Source: Clostridia bacterium (GTDB lineage Bacteria; Bacillota; Clostridia; Oscillospirales; Acutalibacteraceae). From it: a stretch of DNA of 64,000 nt. Below are positions 1-8,455 of the stretch, one piece after another. Made by a program: the position numbers and the translations under genes. Under the pieces are notes generated by a model. The model made no database searches, was not told the origin of the DNA, and saw only the letters and a list, made by a program, of their open reading frames with translations. Position 1 is the stretch's first letter. Each line of letters starts with the position of its first letter. The stretch covers positions 18,951 to 82,950 of the forward strand of contig CAAGJN010000022.1 in assembly GCA_900770255.1 (NCBI GenBank). Direction: 5' to 3'.

Positions 1-283
1 TGAGATCATCTCTTTTGAATTCTCCCACCGCATTGTCCTCGGGCGTGATTATCTCGATGTCGACGTCGAGGCCGAGAGCGTTGAGAAACGCGCCGCGCAG
101 AGTGCCGCCGAATTTCTGCAGCAGTATGCGGCGCTTGAAGTCGGCTGTGGTGAGCAGAACAGCGCGGTTGCCGTCAAAGCTGATCGGCTCAAGCTCGCTG
201 AACCAAACGTTATAGATCGATTCTGAATTTGTCTGTCTTAGATAATCGGACACTACCTGCCACAGCTCATTGAATGAGTCCAT
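1..283 (-). CDS. dnaA: Chromosomal replication initiator DnaA, N-terminal part
   Basis: This is the first 94 codons of DnaA, read leftwards out of the window. It starts at the ATG complementary to 281-283 and begins MDSFNELWQVV. The visible part is domain I, the helical module that binds helicase and regulators, with the hallmark YNVWFSELEP segment followed by LTTADFKRRIL. The AAA+ ATPase and DNA-binding domains lie outside. The gene is divergent from rpmH, which is the classical Firmicute arrangement at the replication origin. I see no TTATCCACA-type boxes in the 276-bp spacer, so the functional origin is probably on the dnaN side. Confidence 0.93.
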   Translation of the reverse strand, partial: MDSFNELWQVVSDYLRQTNSESIYNVWFSELEPISFDGNRAVLLTTADFKRRILLQKFGGTLRGAFLNALGLDVDIEIITPEDNAVGEFKRDDL

Positions 284-391
284 TACTGATTTTCCCCCAT
301 TATAGTATTATATATTTTATGATAAGGTAGAGTATATCATAAAAACCCCCTTTTTTCAACAAGCATATTGCACAAGAGCGTAAAAAAATGA

Positions 392-421
392 TTGACATTG
401 ATGTGAAGTATGATATATAAT
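392..421 (+). promoter_or_regulatory. Sigma-A-type promoter of the rpmH operon
   Basis: A perfect -35 TTGACA (392-397) and a perfect -10 TATAAT (416-421) are separated by 18 bp. They lie about 140 bp upstream of rpmH and point into the ribosomal protein operon. The transcribed leader up to 559 contains the inverted repeat AGAGC...GCTCT around 495-510. Confidence 0.8.
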
Positions 422-559
422 AGTAGCTTGCAAGGGTAGGTCAAAGCGCCTGAGCCCTATATACGGAAGAGGTCACGTCAATTATTTAAATTAGAGCCCT
501 TGCTCTAAGGCTGATAGTTGTTGGGGATATAATTATCTTGTGAAACGGAGGTATCGCAA

Positions 560-694
560 ATGAAAAGAACTTACCAGCCCAAGAAGCTGCACCGTAAGAA
601 GGAGCACGGCTTCCGCAAAAGAATGTCCGACAGAAACGGACGCAAGGTTCTTGCCCGCCGCAGAGCGAAGGGCAGAAAGCAGCTCACCTACTGA
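560..694 (+). CDS. rpmH: 50S ribosomal protein L34
   Basis: This 44-residue, very basic protein ([20 protein letters not shown] start, KGRKQLTY end) is L34, a small protein of the large ribosomal subunit. The length is exactly that of the family. The ribosome binding site ACGGAGGT lies 8-9 bases before the ATG. It is the first gene of the run rpmH-rnpA-yidD-yidC-khpB, the standard Firmicute order opposite dnaA. Confidence 0.97.
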   Translation: MKRTYQPKKLHRKKEHGFRKRMSDRNGRKVLARRRAKGRKQLTY

Positions 695-749
695 GTTTCC
701 GCTCATCGGAGCGTTAGACAGAAGGTAAGCGGATTATGCCACGGATGGA

Positions 750-1109
750 TTGATTGCTTTGGCAGAGTATCAGACGCTCAAGCTTAACAGCGATTTTCGC
801 AGAACTTACGGGCGCGGCAAGTCGGCCGCAAGCCCGGTGCTCGTCACATATGCGCTCAAAAACCGCCTCGGCGTTATGCGTATAGGGATAACCACCGGAA
901 AGAAGCTCGGCAGTGCTGTGGAGCGCAACCGGTGCCGCCGGATAATACGCGCGGCTTTCCGGCAGCTCGAAGGCGAGTGCTGCGGGGGATGGGACATTGT
1001 GTTTGTCGCCCGTCATAAGACGGTCTCCCGCAAGAGCACCGACATCGAGCCTGTGATGCGCAAACAGCTCGAAGCTCTGGGCGTTATTAGGCTATCTGAA
1101 GAAGCTTGA
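750..1109 (+). CDS. rnpA: Ribonuclease P protein component
   Basis: This 119-residue basic protein assists the RNase P RNA in removing 5' leaders from pre-tRNA. It has the N-terminal LNSDFRRTYGRGKS segment and the RNR signature GSAVERNRCRRIIRAAFR. The start is assigned to TTG at 750, because the frame is closed by TAA at 726-728 and no ATG is available in frame. No strong ribosome binding site precedes it. A second TTG at 759 is the alternative. It lies between rpmH and yidD as in most Firmicutes. Confidence 0.95.
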   Translation: MIALAEYQTLKLNSDFRRTYGRGKSAASPVLVTYALKNRLGVMRIGITTGKKLGSAVERNRCRRIIRAAFRQLEGECCGGWDIVFVARHKTVSRKSTDIEPVMRKQLEALGVIRLSEEA

Positions 1110-1123
1110 ATTGGGAAGTAAGA

Positions 1124-1372
1124 ATGAAAGACGTACTGATAAAGCTTATACAGTTTTACAGGAAGCATATCTCACCGCAGCTGCCGGATATGTGCAGATA
1201 TTATCCGACATGCTCGCAGTATGCGATAGAGGCGCTTGAGACGCACGGAGCGCTGAAGGGCTCCCTGCTGACCGTCCTCAGACTTCTTCGCTGCAATATC
1301 CTTTTCCCCGGCGGTTATGATCCCGTCCCTCCGAAGAGGGACAAAAAATCCAACCGGAGGACTCACAAATAA
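1124..1372 (+). CDS. yidD: Membrane protein insertion efficiency factor YidD
   Basis: This 82-residue protein belongs to the YidD (Haemolytic) family, which helps YidC insert membrane proteins. The family signature is present: FYRKHISPQLPDMCRYYPTC then SQYAIEALETHG, with the conserved cysteines, and LFPGGYDPVPP near the end. I chose the ATG at 1124, preceded by GGGAAG, rather than the upstream in-frame TTG at 1106 that overlaps rnpA. Its stop overlaps the yidC start by one base (TAATG), indicating tight coupling. Confidence 0.95.
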   Translation: MKDVLIKLIQFYRKHISPQLPDMCRYYPTCSQYAIEALETHGALKGSLLTVLRLLRCNILFPGGYDPVPPKRDKKSNRRTHK

Positions 1373-2328
1373 TGAATGCCATTTATGAAATACTGGGCAT
1401 CCCGTTCGGCTATGTGCTCAGGTTCATATTCGAAGCCGTGCATAACTACGGCCTTGCACTCATCCTCTTCACCCTCTTCGCAAGGCTCCTTATGCTTCCT
1501 ACTTCAATTTATCAAACAAAGGGCACGGTCAAGACTCAGCGCCTTCAGCCGAAAATCCGCAGAATCAATGCCAAGTATAAGGGTGATCAGAAAAAGATTC
1601 AGGAGGAGACACAGGCTCTCTACCAGCGCGAGGGCCATAACCCCATGAATATGGGCTGCGTGCCTCTTTTAATCCAATTCGTTATTATTTTCGGACTCAT
1701 CGGCGTTATCTATAACCCGCTTAAATGGGCGCTGGCAATCGATGAAAGCACTATCGAGTTGCTTCAATCAGGCGCGGCTCAGCTGCTCGGCGGTTCCATC
1801 CCCAAGCAGCAGGAGCGCACCATTGAACTCTATATTATCGACAATATACGCGAGATTGCAGCAACGAGCGCCGTCTCGGGCAAGGTGAGCGCGTCCGTGA
1901 TAGACAGGATCGCGGACTTCAACTTCTCTTTCCTCGGAATACCCCTGGGCAAGGTTCCCTCGATCAAGGAGCCAGGCATACTCTGGATCATCCCGATTCT
2001 CTCCGGACTTACTTCGCTGATGACGAGCCTGTTCTCAATGCTTCAGCAGCGCAAGACCAACCCTGAGATGACGAAAAATCCGACCATGGGATGCATGACT
2101 TTCGGTATGCCGCTGTTTTCAGCATATTTTGCCTTCCAGTTCCCCGCCGGCATCGGCATCTACTGGATCGCGTCGAATATCTTCGCACTTATTCAGACTG
2201 TTATTCTTTCGATAACTCACAACCCAAAAAAGATGATCGCAAAAGTTATGGTTGACGAAACGGTGCAGCGCCGCTCAAGAGAAGAAAATCTCAAGCGTGC
2301 CCGCACTCAGAAAATAAACGAGAAATAA
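1372..2328 (+). CDS. yidC: Membrane protein insertase YidC/Oxa1 family
   Basis: This 318-residue polytopic protein inserts and folds inner-membrane proteins, alone or with SecYEG. After a first hydrophobic segment comes the conserved LFARLLMLP stretch carrying the arginine of the hydrophilic groove. It is followed by the charged cytoplasmic hairpin (QPKIRRINAKYKGDQKK) and further membrane segments including MGCVPLLIQFVIIFGLI and GIGIYWIASNIFALIQT. It lacks the lipobox of SpoIIIJ-type versions and the large periplasmic domain of Gram-negative YidC. The ribosome binding site CCGGAGG lies inside yidD. Confidence 0.95.
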   Translation: MNAIYEILGIPFGYVLRFIFEAVHNYGLALILFTLFARLLMLPTSIYQTKGTVKTQRLQPKIRRINAKYKGDQKKIQEETQALYQREGHNPMNMGCVPLLIQFVIIFGLIGVIYNPLKWALAIDESTIELLQSGAAQLLGGSIPKQQERTIELYIIDNIREIAATSAVSGKVSASVIDRIADFNFSFLGIPLGKVPSIKEPGILWIIPILSGLTSLMTSLFSMLQQRKTNPEMTKNPTMGCMTFGMPLFSAYFAFQFPAGIGIYWIASNIFALIQTVILSITHNPKKMIAKVMVDETVQRRSREENLKRARTQKINEK

Positions 2329-2350
2329 AACTCAGGTGGTGGAAAAATAG

Positions 2351-3187
2351 ATGACAAAAGAAGCTATCGGCACTGCCGCTACAGTTGAACTTGCAAAAGC
2401 TGAGGCACTCGCTCAGCTCGGTATATCCGCAGATGCGGACTATGAGATAGAGGTTCTCGAGATGCCGGCAAAGAAGATGTTCGGTCTGCTCGGAACAACT
2501 CCCGCAAAGGTCAAGGTGAGCTATGAAGCTTCGTCTCACGCCGATGCGGAGAAGTATCTTGACAGCATTCTCAGAAGTCTCGGCATCGACGGCGCCGAGA
2601 TCGAGATCAGCGAAGATGACGACGAGGTCAGCATTGCAGTCAAATATGACGGCGACTACGGCGCGGCTATCGGCCGCAGAGGCGAGACGCTTGACGCTAT
2701 TCAGTATCTTGTTCGCCTTGTTATCAACAGGGGAGCGGACAAGTCTAAGCGCGTTTCGCTCAACATAGGCAATTACCGCGAGAAGCGCGAGGCTACCCTG
2801 CGCACTCTGGCTCAGAAGAACGCGGCAAAGGTCAGAAAGTACGGCAGAAACGTTGTGCTCGACCCGATGAACCCCTATGAGAGACGTATTATACACACCA
2901 CGCTTCAGGAGATTGAGGGCGTGACCTCACATTCGGTCGGCTCTGAGAATGACCGCAAGGTCGTTATTACTCTTGAGGAGGGCGTCAAGCCTACCAATCC
3001 AGGCAGAGGCCAGCGCGGAGGAAACAGCCGCGGCGGCTATCAGAACCGTGACAGAGGCGGCAGAGGCAGGGACAACCGTTCTCGCGACAGCAAAAGTGCT
3101 GCAGCTCCCTCACGTCCGCCGAGATCGGATTCCGCGAGCATGTCGAGATACGGCAAGATCGAGCCCGCCGCAAAGACGAGCGACTGA
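2351..3187 (+). CDS. khpB: KhpB/Jag RNA-binding protein with an Arg/Gly-rich tail
   Basis: This 278-residue protein has the Jag N-terminal domain (residues 1-57, with PAKKMFGLLGTTPAKVKV), a KH domain with the IGRRGE loop (107-112), and an R3H domain (about 150-210, with NPYERRIIHTTLQ). In Firmicutes the KhpA/KhpB pair binds RNA and influences cell elongation and division. After residue 215 a low-complexity tail follows, rich in RGG-like repeats (GRGQRGGNSRGGY, RDRGGRGRDNR). Most Jag proteins lack this, and it probably adds nonspecific RNA affinity. AGGTGG precedes the ATG. The gene ends the rpmH operon. Confidence 0.93.
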   Translation: MTKEAIGTAATVELAKAEALAQLGISADADYEIEVLEMPAKKMFGLLGTTPAKVKVSYEASSHADAEKYLDSILRSLGIDGAEIEISEDDDEVSIAVKYDGDYGAAIGRRGETLDAIQYLVRLVINRGADKSKRVSLNIGNYREKREATLRTLAQKNAAKVRKYGRNVVLDPMNPYERRIIHTTLQEIEGVTSHSVGSENDRKVVITLEEGVKPTNPGRGQRGGNSRGGYQNRDRGGRGRDNRSRDSKSAAAPSRPPRSDSASMSRYGKIEPAAKTSD

Positions 3188-3199
3188 GAGTAAAAAATC

Positions 3200-3233
3200 A
3201 ACACAGCACATCAGACGGTGTGCTGTGTTTTTT
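3200..3233 (+). terminator. Rho-independent terminator after khpB
   Basis: AACACAGCACA (3200-3210) pairs perfectly with TGTGCTGTGTT (3219-3229) around an 8-base loop and runs into a T tract (3228-3233). It closes the rpmH-khpB operon. Confidence 0.9.
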
Positions 3234-3560
3234 AGTGCCGGCTCGGCGGCTTTGCAGGGCTCGTAAAAATTCGCAATCCCATTCTCCGAAATTAGCTTTG
3301 CCAATTTTTTAACCCCCGGGTCCGGCACAGAGCCGCATAAAAATGGAATATTCTGCGGTGGACAACACAAAAAAGCGTGCCGGTAAAAAATATCCGCTCG
3401 CGGGCAGAGGTGAAATAAATCCTCTTAACAGATTTGTCATTTGCAGGGGACGCGATTGATGCACCCTTGTACGGCACGTTCACCGCCCGCGAAAAATTTC
3501 TGATGATTAGACCGCCCTGCAATTTTTGCCTGGGGACAGGAACACCGGTAAGGAAAAGGC
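3234..3560. other. Non-coding spacer with repeat-like sequence
   Basis: This 330-bp stretch holds no credible gene. TTGCAGGGC near 3252 recurs inverted as GCCCTGCAA near 3513-3521. Inside lies a GC-rich stretch (GCAGGGGACGCG... near 3452) that resembles the dispersed non-coding repeats of Clostridia. A decayed miniature element is possible, but the inverted ends are short, so this is a weak call. Confidence 0.3.
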
Positions 3561-3590
3561 AGAGAAAACCCCCGGACAGAGATCCGGGGG
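3561..3590 (-). terminator. Terminator of the PAP2 gene
   Basis: CCCCCGGA (3569-3576) and TCCGGGGG (3583-3590) form a perfect 8-bp stem with a 6-base loop. Read on the minus strand, it is followed by TTTTCTCT. It sits 17 bp past the stop of the PAP2 gene. Confidence 0.85.
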
Positions 3591-3606
3591 CATACTCATT
3601 TGCTTT

Positions 3607-4587
3607 TTACTCTTTGCCGAACAGCGCTTTAACGTGCGAGCCCTTGCAGATGAAAATCTCCCTGAAGAGGATCATGCTAAGGAACGCTATTGTGCCGCCC
3701 ATGAGGACGTCGCTGAAGAAGTGCGCGCCGACGATAATGCGGCTGACCGCAACCATGCCGGTGTAGGTGATGGCGGCGATCCAGGAGACCGCTCTCTTAC
3801 CCTTGCTCTTGACATTGAACACATCGAGGAGCATGAGCAGCGAATAGACCATGCCGGCCGAGCAGGTGTGGCCGCTCGGGAAGGATTTGCAGGCGTCGGT
3901 CGTGCCGAAGAGCGCCTGCATCTGTTCCTTATCCATCTGACCCTGAGGCTGATACCAGCGGGTGAAATTGTCAAAACCGCCGATCGTTGCACCGCCTGTC
4001 GAGTTCATTGCGCGGTAGCGCATACGGCCCATCGGGATCTTTACAATTGCAACAACCGCGTTTGAGAGCGCCGCGACGCAGAGCACCGCGACGGCGAACA
4101 TGACGAGCTTGTTGACCGACTCCTCGGAATAATTTCTGATTGCGAAGGTTGCAAAGAAGGTCATGAGCGCCGCGAAGAACAGAGAGATGCCCTTGAGAAA
4201 GCCAGCGCCCCTGAACGACTCTGCCGCGAGATGCTGGAGCGTGTACTTGACCGCGTCGTCAAACATGACGTAGTAGGAGATCGTGCCGGCGACGAGCAGG
4301 AGGATGGCAAGCAGCTCCTTGCCGGGATGCGCTTTCATTTTGCGCATGACCTGCCAGAAAAGAATCTGAAATGCGAATGCGAGCATCAGATAGACCGGCG
4401 AGCTGCCGACGGCCTCGAACACTACTCCGAATACCGTCTCATTTGTGTAATAGGTGTGGTTTGCGAGCGCCTTTGACGTGAGGATGTGGCTTACCTGAAG
4501 ATCAGTGAAAGTCGCAGTCACGAGCAGCGCGCCGAATACTGCTATAAAAAGCAGTATCGAAACAACTGTTTTGGTTCTTTTAGTCAA
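3607..4587 (-). CDS. PAP2-family membrane phosphatase
   Basis: This 326-residue protein has about six hydrophobic segments and the three motifs of the PAP2 (type 2 phosphatidic acid phosphatase) superfamily: KIPMGRMRYR (K-x6-R type), SFPSGHTCS (PSGH) and SRIIVGAHFFSDVLMG (SR-x5-H-x3-D). Members remove phosphate from lipid phosphates such as phosphatidic acid, phosphatidylglycerol phosphate or undecaprenyl diphosphate on the outer face of the membrane. Which lipid is used here cannot be read from the sequence. It is a single gene with its own terminator, and GAGGAGAG precedes the ATG. Confidence 0.88.
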   Translation of the reverse strand: MTKRTKTVVSILLFIAVFGALLVTATFTDLQVSHILTSKALANHTYYTNETVFGVVFEAVGSSPVYLMLAFAFQILFWQVMRKMKAHPGKELLAILLLVAGTISYYVMFDDAVKYTLQHLAAESFRGAGFLKGISLFFAALMTFFATFAIRNYSEESVNKLVMFAVAVLCVAALSNAVVAIVKIPMGRMRYRAMNSTGGATIGGFDNFTRWYQPQGQMDKEQMQALFGTTDACKSFPSGHTCSAGMVYSLLMLLDVFNVKSKGKRAVSWIAAITYTGMVAVSRIIVGAHFFSDVLMGGTIAFLSMILFREIFICKGSHVKALFGKE

Positions 4588-4771
4588 TGATAACTCTCCT
4601 CTTTATTGGTATTTGTCATAAATTATTATAGCAAATTGCATATTTTTGTCAATGATTATTTGTTGGCTTTCAGTCAGTTTTTATCATATAATGAATTGAG
4701 TGCGGTGCATGCTGTATGATAATATAATTGCTATAATCTATATAGTATATGTGCCAATTACCTCAAATATA

Positions 4772-4800
4772 TTGCAAGTCCGGTGAGAATGTTGTATAAT
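4772..4800 (+). promoter_or_regulatory. Promoter of the desulfurase-thiI-cinA-sortase operon
   Basis: TTGCAA (4772-4777) and a perfect TATAAT (4795-4800) are separated by 17 bp in an AT-rich spacer about 50 bp before the first gene. Confidence 0.75.
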
Positions 4801-4852
4801 AAAAAATATATAAATATAATCGGGATCTGTGCGGTTTGGAGTGATTTTTCTT

Positions 4853-5986
4853 ATGACAGCTTACCTTGATAACAGCGCCACGACCCCCGTGTGCGAGCAG
4901 GCTGTTGAAGCGATGAAAGCCGCAGTTACAGAGCTCTGGGGCAACCCGTCCTCACTTCATCAAAAGGGGATAGAGGCCGATGAGATGCTCGAAAAGGCGC
5001 GCGGGAATATAGCGCGAAAGCTCTTTTGCAGAAATGACGAGGTGTTTTTCACCTCCGGCGGAACGGAGAGCAACAATATCGCCGTTCAGGGCGCGGCGCA
5101 TGCGATGCGCAGGCGCGGCAGGAGAATAGTGACGACGAGCGTAGAGCATCCGAGCATTGAGGAAACGGTCAAGCACCTCGAGGAAGAGGGCTTTGAGGTC
5201 GTCAGGCTCGGAGTAGACAAAAGCGGACGTATCAACGAACAAGAACTGTTCGAGGCAGTGACTCCGGACACGATACTTGTGAGTATAATGGCGGTCAATA
5301 ACGAGACGGGTACTATACAGCCGGTAGAAGCGGCTCGCACGGCGGTCAGCCGCGCAAAGTCGCCTGCCATTATCCACTGCGACGCGGTTCAGGGCTTCGG
5401 CAAGCTCACTCTTAAACCCGCCGCGATGGGTGTTGATCTGATGACGGTAAGCTCGCACAAGATACACGGTCCCAAGGGCGTCGGTGCGCTCTATGTGAGA
5501 AAAGGCGTGCGCCTCTCACCCGTAGTTTTCGGCGGCACTCAGGAGGAAAAGCTCCGCCCAGGCACTCAGCCAATGCCCGCGATTGCAGGATTCGGCGCGG
5601 CGGCGGCCGCCCTGCCGAATCTCTCTGTCGAGCTCAAAAAGGTCACGGAACTCAGGAATTATATGTGCAGACGTCTTGACGAGCTCGGCGGCGTGGTGAT
5701 AAATTCACCTGCAAACGCCCTGCCGTATGTCACCAATGTTTCTGTACTCGGCATCAACTCCGAACCTATGCTGAACCTTCTCTCCTCTCGCGGTGTGTAT
5801 GTCTCAAGCGGCTCGGCTTGTTCTAAGGGACATTCGAGCTCCGTGCTCAAGAACATGGGACTGAGCGAGGAATTGAGAAAGAGTCCGCTGAGAATCAGCT
5901 TTTCGCGCTTCACGACAAAGGAAGAGATTGATATGCTTATCGAGGGCATCGCCGAGGGACAGAGAACGATAAGAAAAAATAAATGA
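4853..5986 (+). CDS. Cysteine desulfurase (NifS/IscS family)
   Basis: This 377-residue PLP enzyme takes sulfur from cysteine and leaves alanine, passing a persulfide to acceptors. It starts MTAYLDNSATTPV, has the PLP lysine in SSHKIHGPKG (K203) and the catalytic cysteine in SSGSACSKG (C323) on a short loop. The ATG at 4853 is chosen because GGAGTG lies 9 bases before it; the GTG at 4829 has no such site. It is directly upstream of thiI, so its likely job is to supply sulfur for tRNA 4-thiouridine rather than being a dedicated Fe-S scaffold partner (no iscU neighbour). Confidence 0.93.
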   Translation: MTAYLDNSATTPVCEQAVEAMKAAVTELWGNPSSLHQKGIEADEMLEKARGNIARKLFCRNDEVFFTSGGTESNNIAVQGAAHAMRRRGRRIVTTSVEHPSIEETVKHLEEEGFEVVRLGVDKSGRINEQELFEAVTPDTILVSIMAVNNETGTIQPVEAARTAVSRAKSPAIIHCDAVQGFGKLTLKPAAMGVDLMTVSSHKIHGPKGVGALYVRKGVRLSPVVFGGTQEEKLRPGTQPMPAIAGFGAAAAALPNLSVELKKVTELRNYMCRRLDELGGVVINSPANALPYVTNVSVLGINSEPMLNLLSSRGVYVSSGSACSKGHSSSVLKNMGLSEELRKSPLRISFSRFTTKEEIDMLIEGIAEGQRTIRKNK

Positions 5987-6001
5987 TAAAAGGATAAGAA
6001 T

Positions 6002-7186
6002 ATGAAGGAAGTTATTCTCATCAAAAACGGTGAGCTCGCATTAAAGGGACTCAACAGACACACGTTTGAAGATATGCTTATGGCGAATATTCGCCGCAGG
6101 CTTTTATCGCTCGGCAAATTTACCTGCACCCCGTCGCAATCGACAATAATAGTCGAGGGTCCGGAGGGGGCGGATCTCGACGAGGCGACCGACAGGCTTT
6201 TAAAGGTGTTCGGCATAGCGGGTCTCTCCCGCGCCGCCGCTGTGGAAAAGGATATGGATATTATCCTCGACGCCTGTACGGAATATACGGCTCCCCTGCT
6301 CAACGCCGCCTCTACCTTCAAGGTCGAGGCCAAGCGTTCGGACAAAAAATTTCCGCTAAACTCGCCCGCAATATGCAGGGCTGTCGGCGGGCGTATACTT
6401 TCGCAGTTTCACCATCTGACGGTAGACGTCCATAACCCGGACGTCATTATAAATGTTGAGGTGCGCGACAAGTGCGCGTTCATTCACGGCAATCAGCTCA
6501 AGGGCGCGGGCGGCATGCCCTCCGGCTCTGCAGGCAAGGCCGCGCTGCTTGTCTCGGGCGGCATAGACAGCCCCGTTGCGGGCTGGATGATGGCAAAGCG
6601 CGGAGTCGAGCTGATTGCTATTCACTTTGCCTCGCCGCCCTATACGAGCCAGCGCGCCGAGCAGAAGGTGCACAGCCTGCTCCGCCAGGTCGCGAAGTAC
6701 AGCGGACGCATCATGCTCTTTGTTGTCCCGTTCACGGAGATACAGGAGCTGATAAAGGATAACTGCCCCGAGGACTACTTTACGCTGATAATGAGGCGTA
6801 TGATGATGCGTATTTCGCAGATAATAGCAGATAAAGAGGGCTGCGCCGCGCTGATAACCGGCGAGAGTGTCGGCCAGGTCGCAAGCCAGACGATGCCCGC
6901 CATCGCCTGCACGGACGCCGTGGCATCGATGCCCGTCTTTCGTCCGCTTATAGGCATGGACAAGGACGAGGTTATAGCGATCTCAAGAAAAATAGAGACC
7001 TTTGATATTTCCATTCAGCCCTATGAGGATTGCTGCACGGTGTTCACGCCGAAGCATCCCCGAACGCACCCGACTATAAGCGCGGTTGAAAAGGCTGAGG
7101 GCGGGATTGACTGGGACGAGCCCATCAAGCGCGCGGTCGAGGGGACAAGGGTCACCGTTATCAAAGCTTTTTCAAAGGATGAGTAA
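6002..7186 (+). CDS. thiI: tRNA uracil 4-sulfurtransferase ThiI
   Basis: This 394-residue protein has the ferredoxin-like/THUMP N-terminal half (about 1-165) and the PP-loop ATPase half with SGGIDSP (185-191). It adenylates U8 of tRNA and transfers sulfur to make 4-thiouridine. It ends soon after the PP-loop domain, so it lacks the C-terminal rhodanese domain of enterobacterial ThiI, as in Bacillus-type enzymes that take sulfur directly from a partner desulfurase. That partner is the preceding gene, 15 bp upstream. Confidence 0.95.
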   Translation: MKEVILIKNGELALKGLNRHTFEDMLMANIRRRLLSLGKFTCTPSQSTIIVEGPEGADLDEATDRLLKVFGIAGLSRAAAVEKDMDIILDACTEYTAPLLNAASTFKVEAKRSDKKFPLNSPAICRAVGGRILSQFHHLTVDVHNPDVIINVEVRDKCAFIHGNQLKGAGGMPSGSAGKAALLVSGGIDSPVAGWMMAKRGVELIAIHFASPPYTSQRAEQKVHSLLRQVAKYSGRIMLFVVPFTEIQELIKDNCPEDYFTLIMRRMMMRISQIIADKEGCAALITGESVGQVASQTMPAIACTDAVASMPVFRPLIGMDKDEVIAISRKIETFDISIQPYEDCCTVFTPKHPRTHPTISAVEKAEGGIDWDEPIKRAVEGTRVTVIKAFSKDE

Positions 7187-7188
7187 TA

Positions 7189-8433
7189 ATGGCAGTATGT
7201 GAGATCCTCTGCGTCGGCACCGAGCTGCTGCTCGGCGATATTTTGAATACAAACGAGCAGTTTTTGTCTCAGGAGCTCGCCGCTCTCGGCATATCGGTTC
7301 TGCACCGCAGCACGGTCGGAGACAATTCCGAACGTCTGGCGAACGAACTCAAAACTGCGCTCGGCCGCAGCGATATAGTCATCACCTCCGGGGGGCTCGG
7401 CCCCACAACGGACGACCTGACAAAAGAGGTGTGCTGCGAGGTTATGGGCTTCGAGCTGCGCGAGGATGAGGGTACAGTTGAGCGCATACGTTCTTATTTC
7501 AGGAACAAGGGCGCCGAGATGCCGGAAAGCAATTTGAAGCAGGCGATGCTGCCTGTCGGCGCGACCGTGTTTGAGAACAACCACGGCACAGCGCCCGGCG
7601 CGGCGCTTGAGAGAGACGGCAAATGCGTCATACTTCTGCCCGGCCCTCCCGGCGAGCTTGTCCCGATGTTCAATGAGAGTGTCAGGGGCTTTCTTTCAAA
7701 ATATTCGGACGGAGTTATTGTTTCACATTCGATAAACATTATCGGCATGGGCGAGAGCGCAGTAGCAGAGAAAACAGTTGATGTGCTTGACGGCGAAAAT
7801 CCGACCGTCGCGCCCTATGCAAAAAGCGGTGAGGTCAGGCTCCGCGTCACCGCCAAGGCGGCGACTGCCGACGAGGCCGACAGCCTGTGCCGTCCTGTTG
7901 TTGACAGTCTGTGCGATCGTCTGGGCGACGTTGTGTACGGCACGGATATGGAGAGCATTGAGCAGAGAGTAGTCGAACTTCTCAGGAAGAAGGGCAAGAA
8001 GATCGCCTGCGCGGAGTCGTGTACGGCGGGATATATTCCGAAGAGGATCACCGATATCCCCGGCGCGTCCGAGGTGTTCGAGTGCGGGATAGTCAGCTAT
8101 TCAAATGAGATAAAGATGAAGCTCCTCGGCGTATCCGCCGACACGCTCGAAAAATACGGTGCGGTCAGCGAGCAGACGGCGCGCGAGATGGCTGTAGGAG
8201 CGAAGCGCATCAGCGGCGCAGATATCGCAGTCGCCTCAACCGGGCTCGCAGGCCCGGGCGGCGCGGACGGACTGCCGGGAGGCCTGAGCTTTGTCGCGGT
8301 CACCGACGGCAGCAGGGTGTTCGCTGAGAGGATAGAGACGGGTCATGAAAACGACCGTGAATATAACAGATATGTTACCGCGTCACGTGCGCTCAACCTC
8401 GCGCGCCTGATGCTGGAAGAGAAGATAAAGTAA
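7189..8433 (+). CDS. cinA: CinA, competence/damage-inducible protein with NMN deamidase domain
   Basis: This 414-residue protein has two domains. The N-terminal MoaB/Mog-like fold (1-170) carries GTELLLGDILNTN, TSGGLGPTTDD and LPGPPGE. The C-terminal CinA domain (about 258-414) carries ACAESCTAG, the ASTGLAGPGG loop and the conserved serine/threonine. The C-terminal part hydrolyses NMN to nicotinate mononucleotide (PncC activity). The N-terminal part is linked to ADP-ribose pyrophosphatase activity in some bacteria. The start is two bases past the thiI stop. A degenerate relative appears fused in the gene at 9924. Confidence 0.95.
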   Translation: MAVCEILCVGTELLLGDILNTNEQFLSQELAALGISVLHRSTVGDNSERLANELKTALGRSDIVITSGGLGPTTDDLTKEVCCEVMGFELREDEGTVERIRSYFRNKGAEMPESNLKQAMLPVGATVFENNHGTAPGAALERDGKCVILLPGPPGELVPMFNESVRGFLSKYSDGVIVSHSINIIGMGESAVAEKTVDVLDGENPTVAPYAKSGEVRLRVTAKAATADEADSLCRPVVDSLCDRLGDVVYGTDMESIEQRVVELLRKKGKKIACAESCTAGYIPKRITDIPGASEVFECGIVSYSNEIKMKLLGVSADTLEKYGAVSEQTAREMAVGAKRISGADIAVASTGLAGPGGADGLPGGLSFVAVTDGSRVFAERIETGHENDREYNRYVTASRALNLARLMLEEKIK

Positions 8434-8455
8434 CCTTTGTATCGGAGGAAGAAAG

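Noticed and set aside
284..559. Replication origin with DnaA boxes between dnaA and rpmH
   Set aside because: The spacer has an AT-rich part and a promoter but no cluster of TTATCCACA-like 9-mers, so I do not annotate oriC here.
3234..3560. Small protein gene (for example from 3434 or 3526 on the plus strand)
   Set aside because: The frames lack ribosome binding sites, run into the PAP2 terminator or its antisense, and have no protein-like composition.
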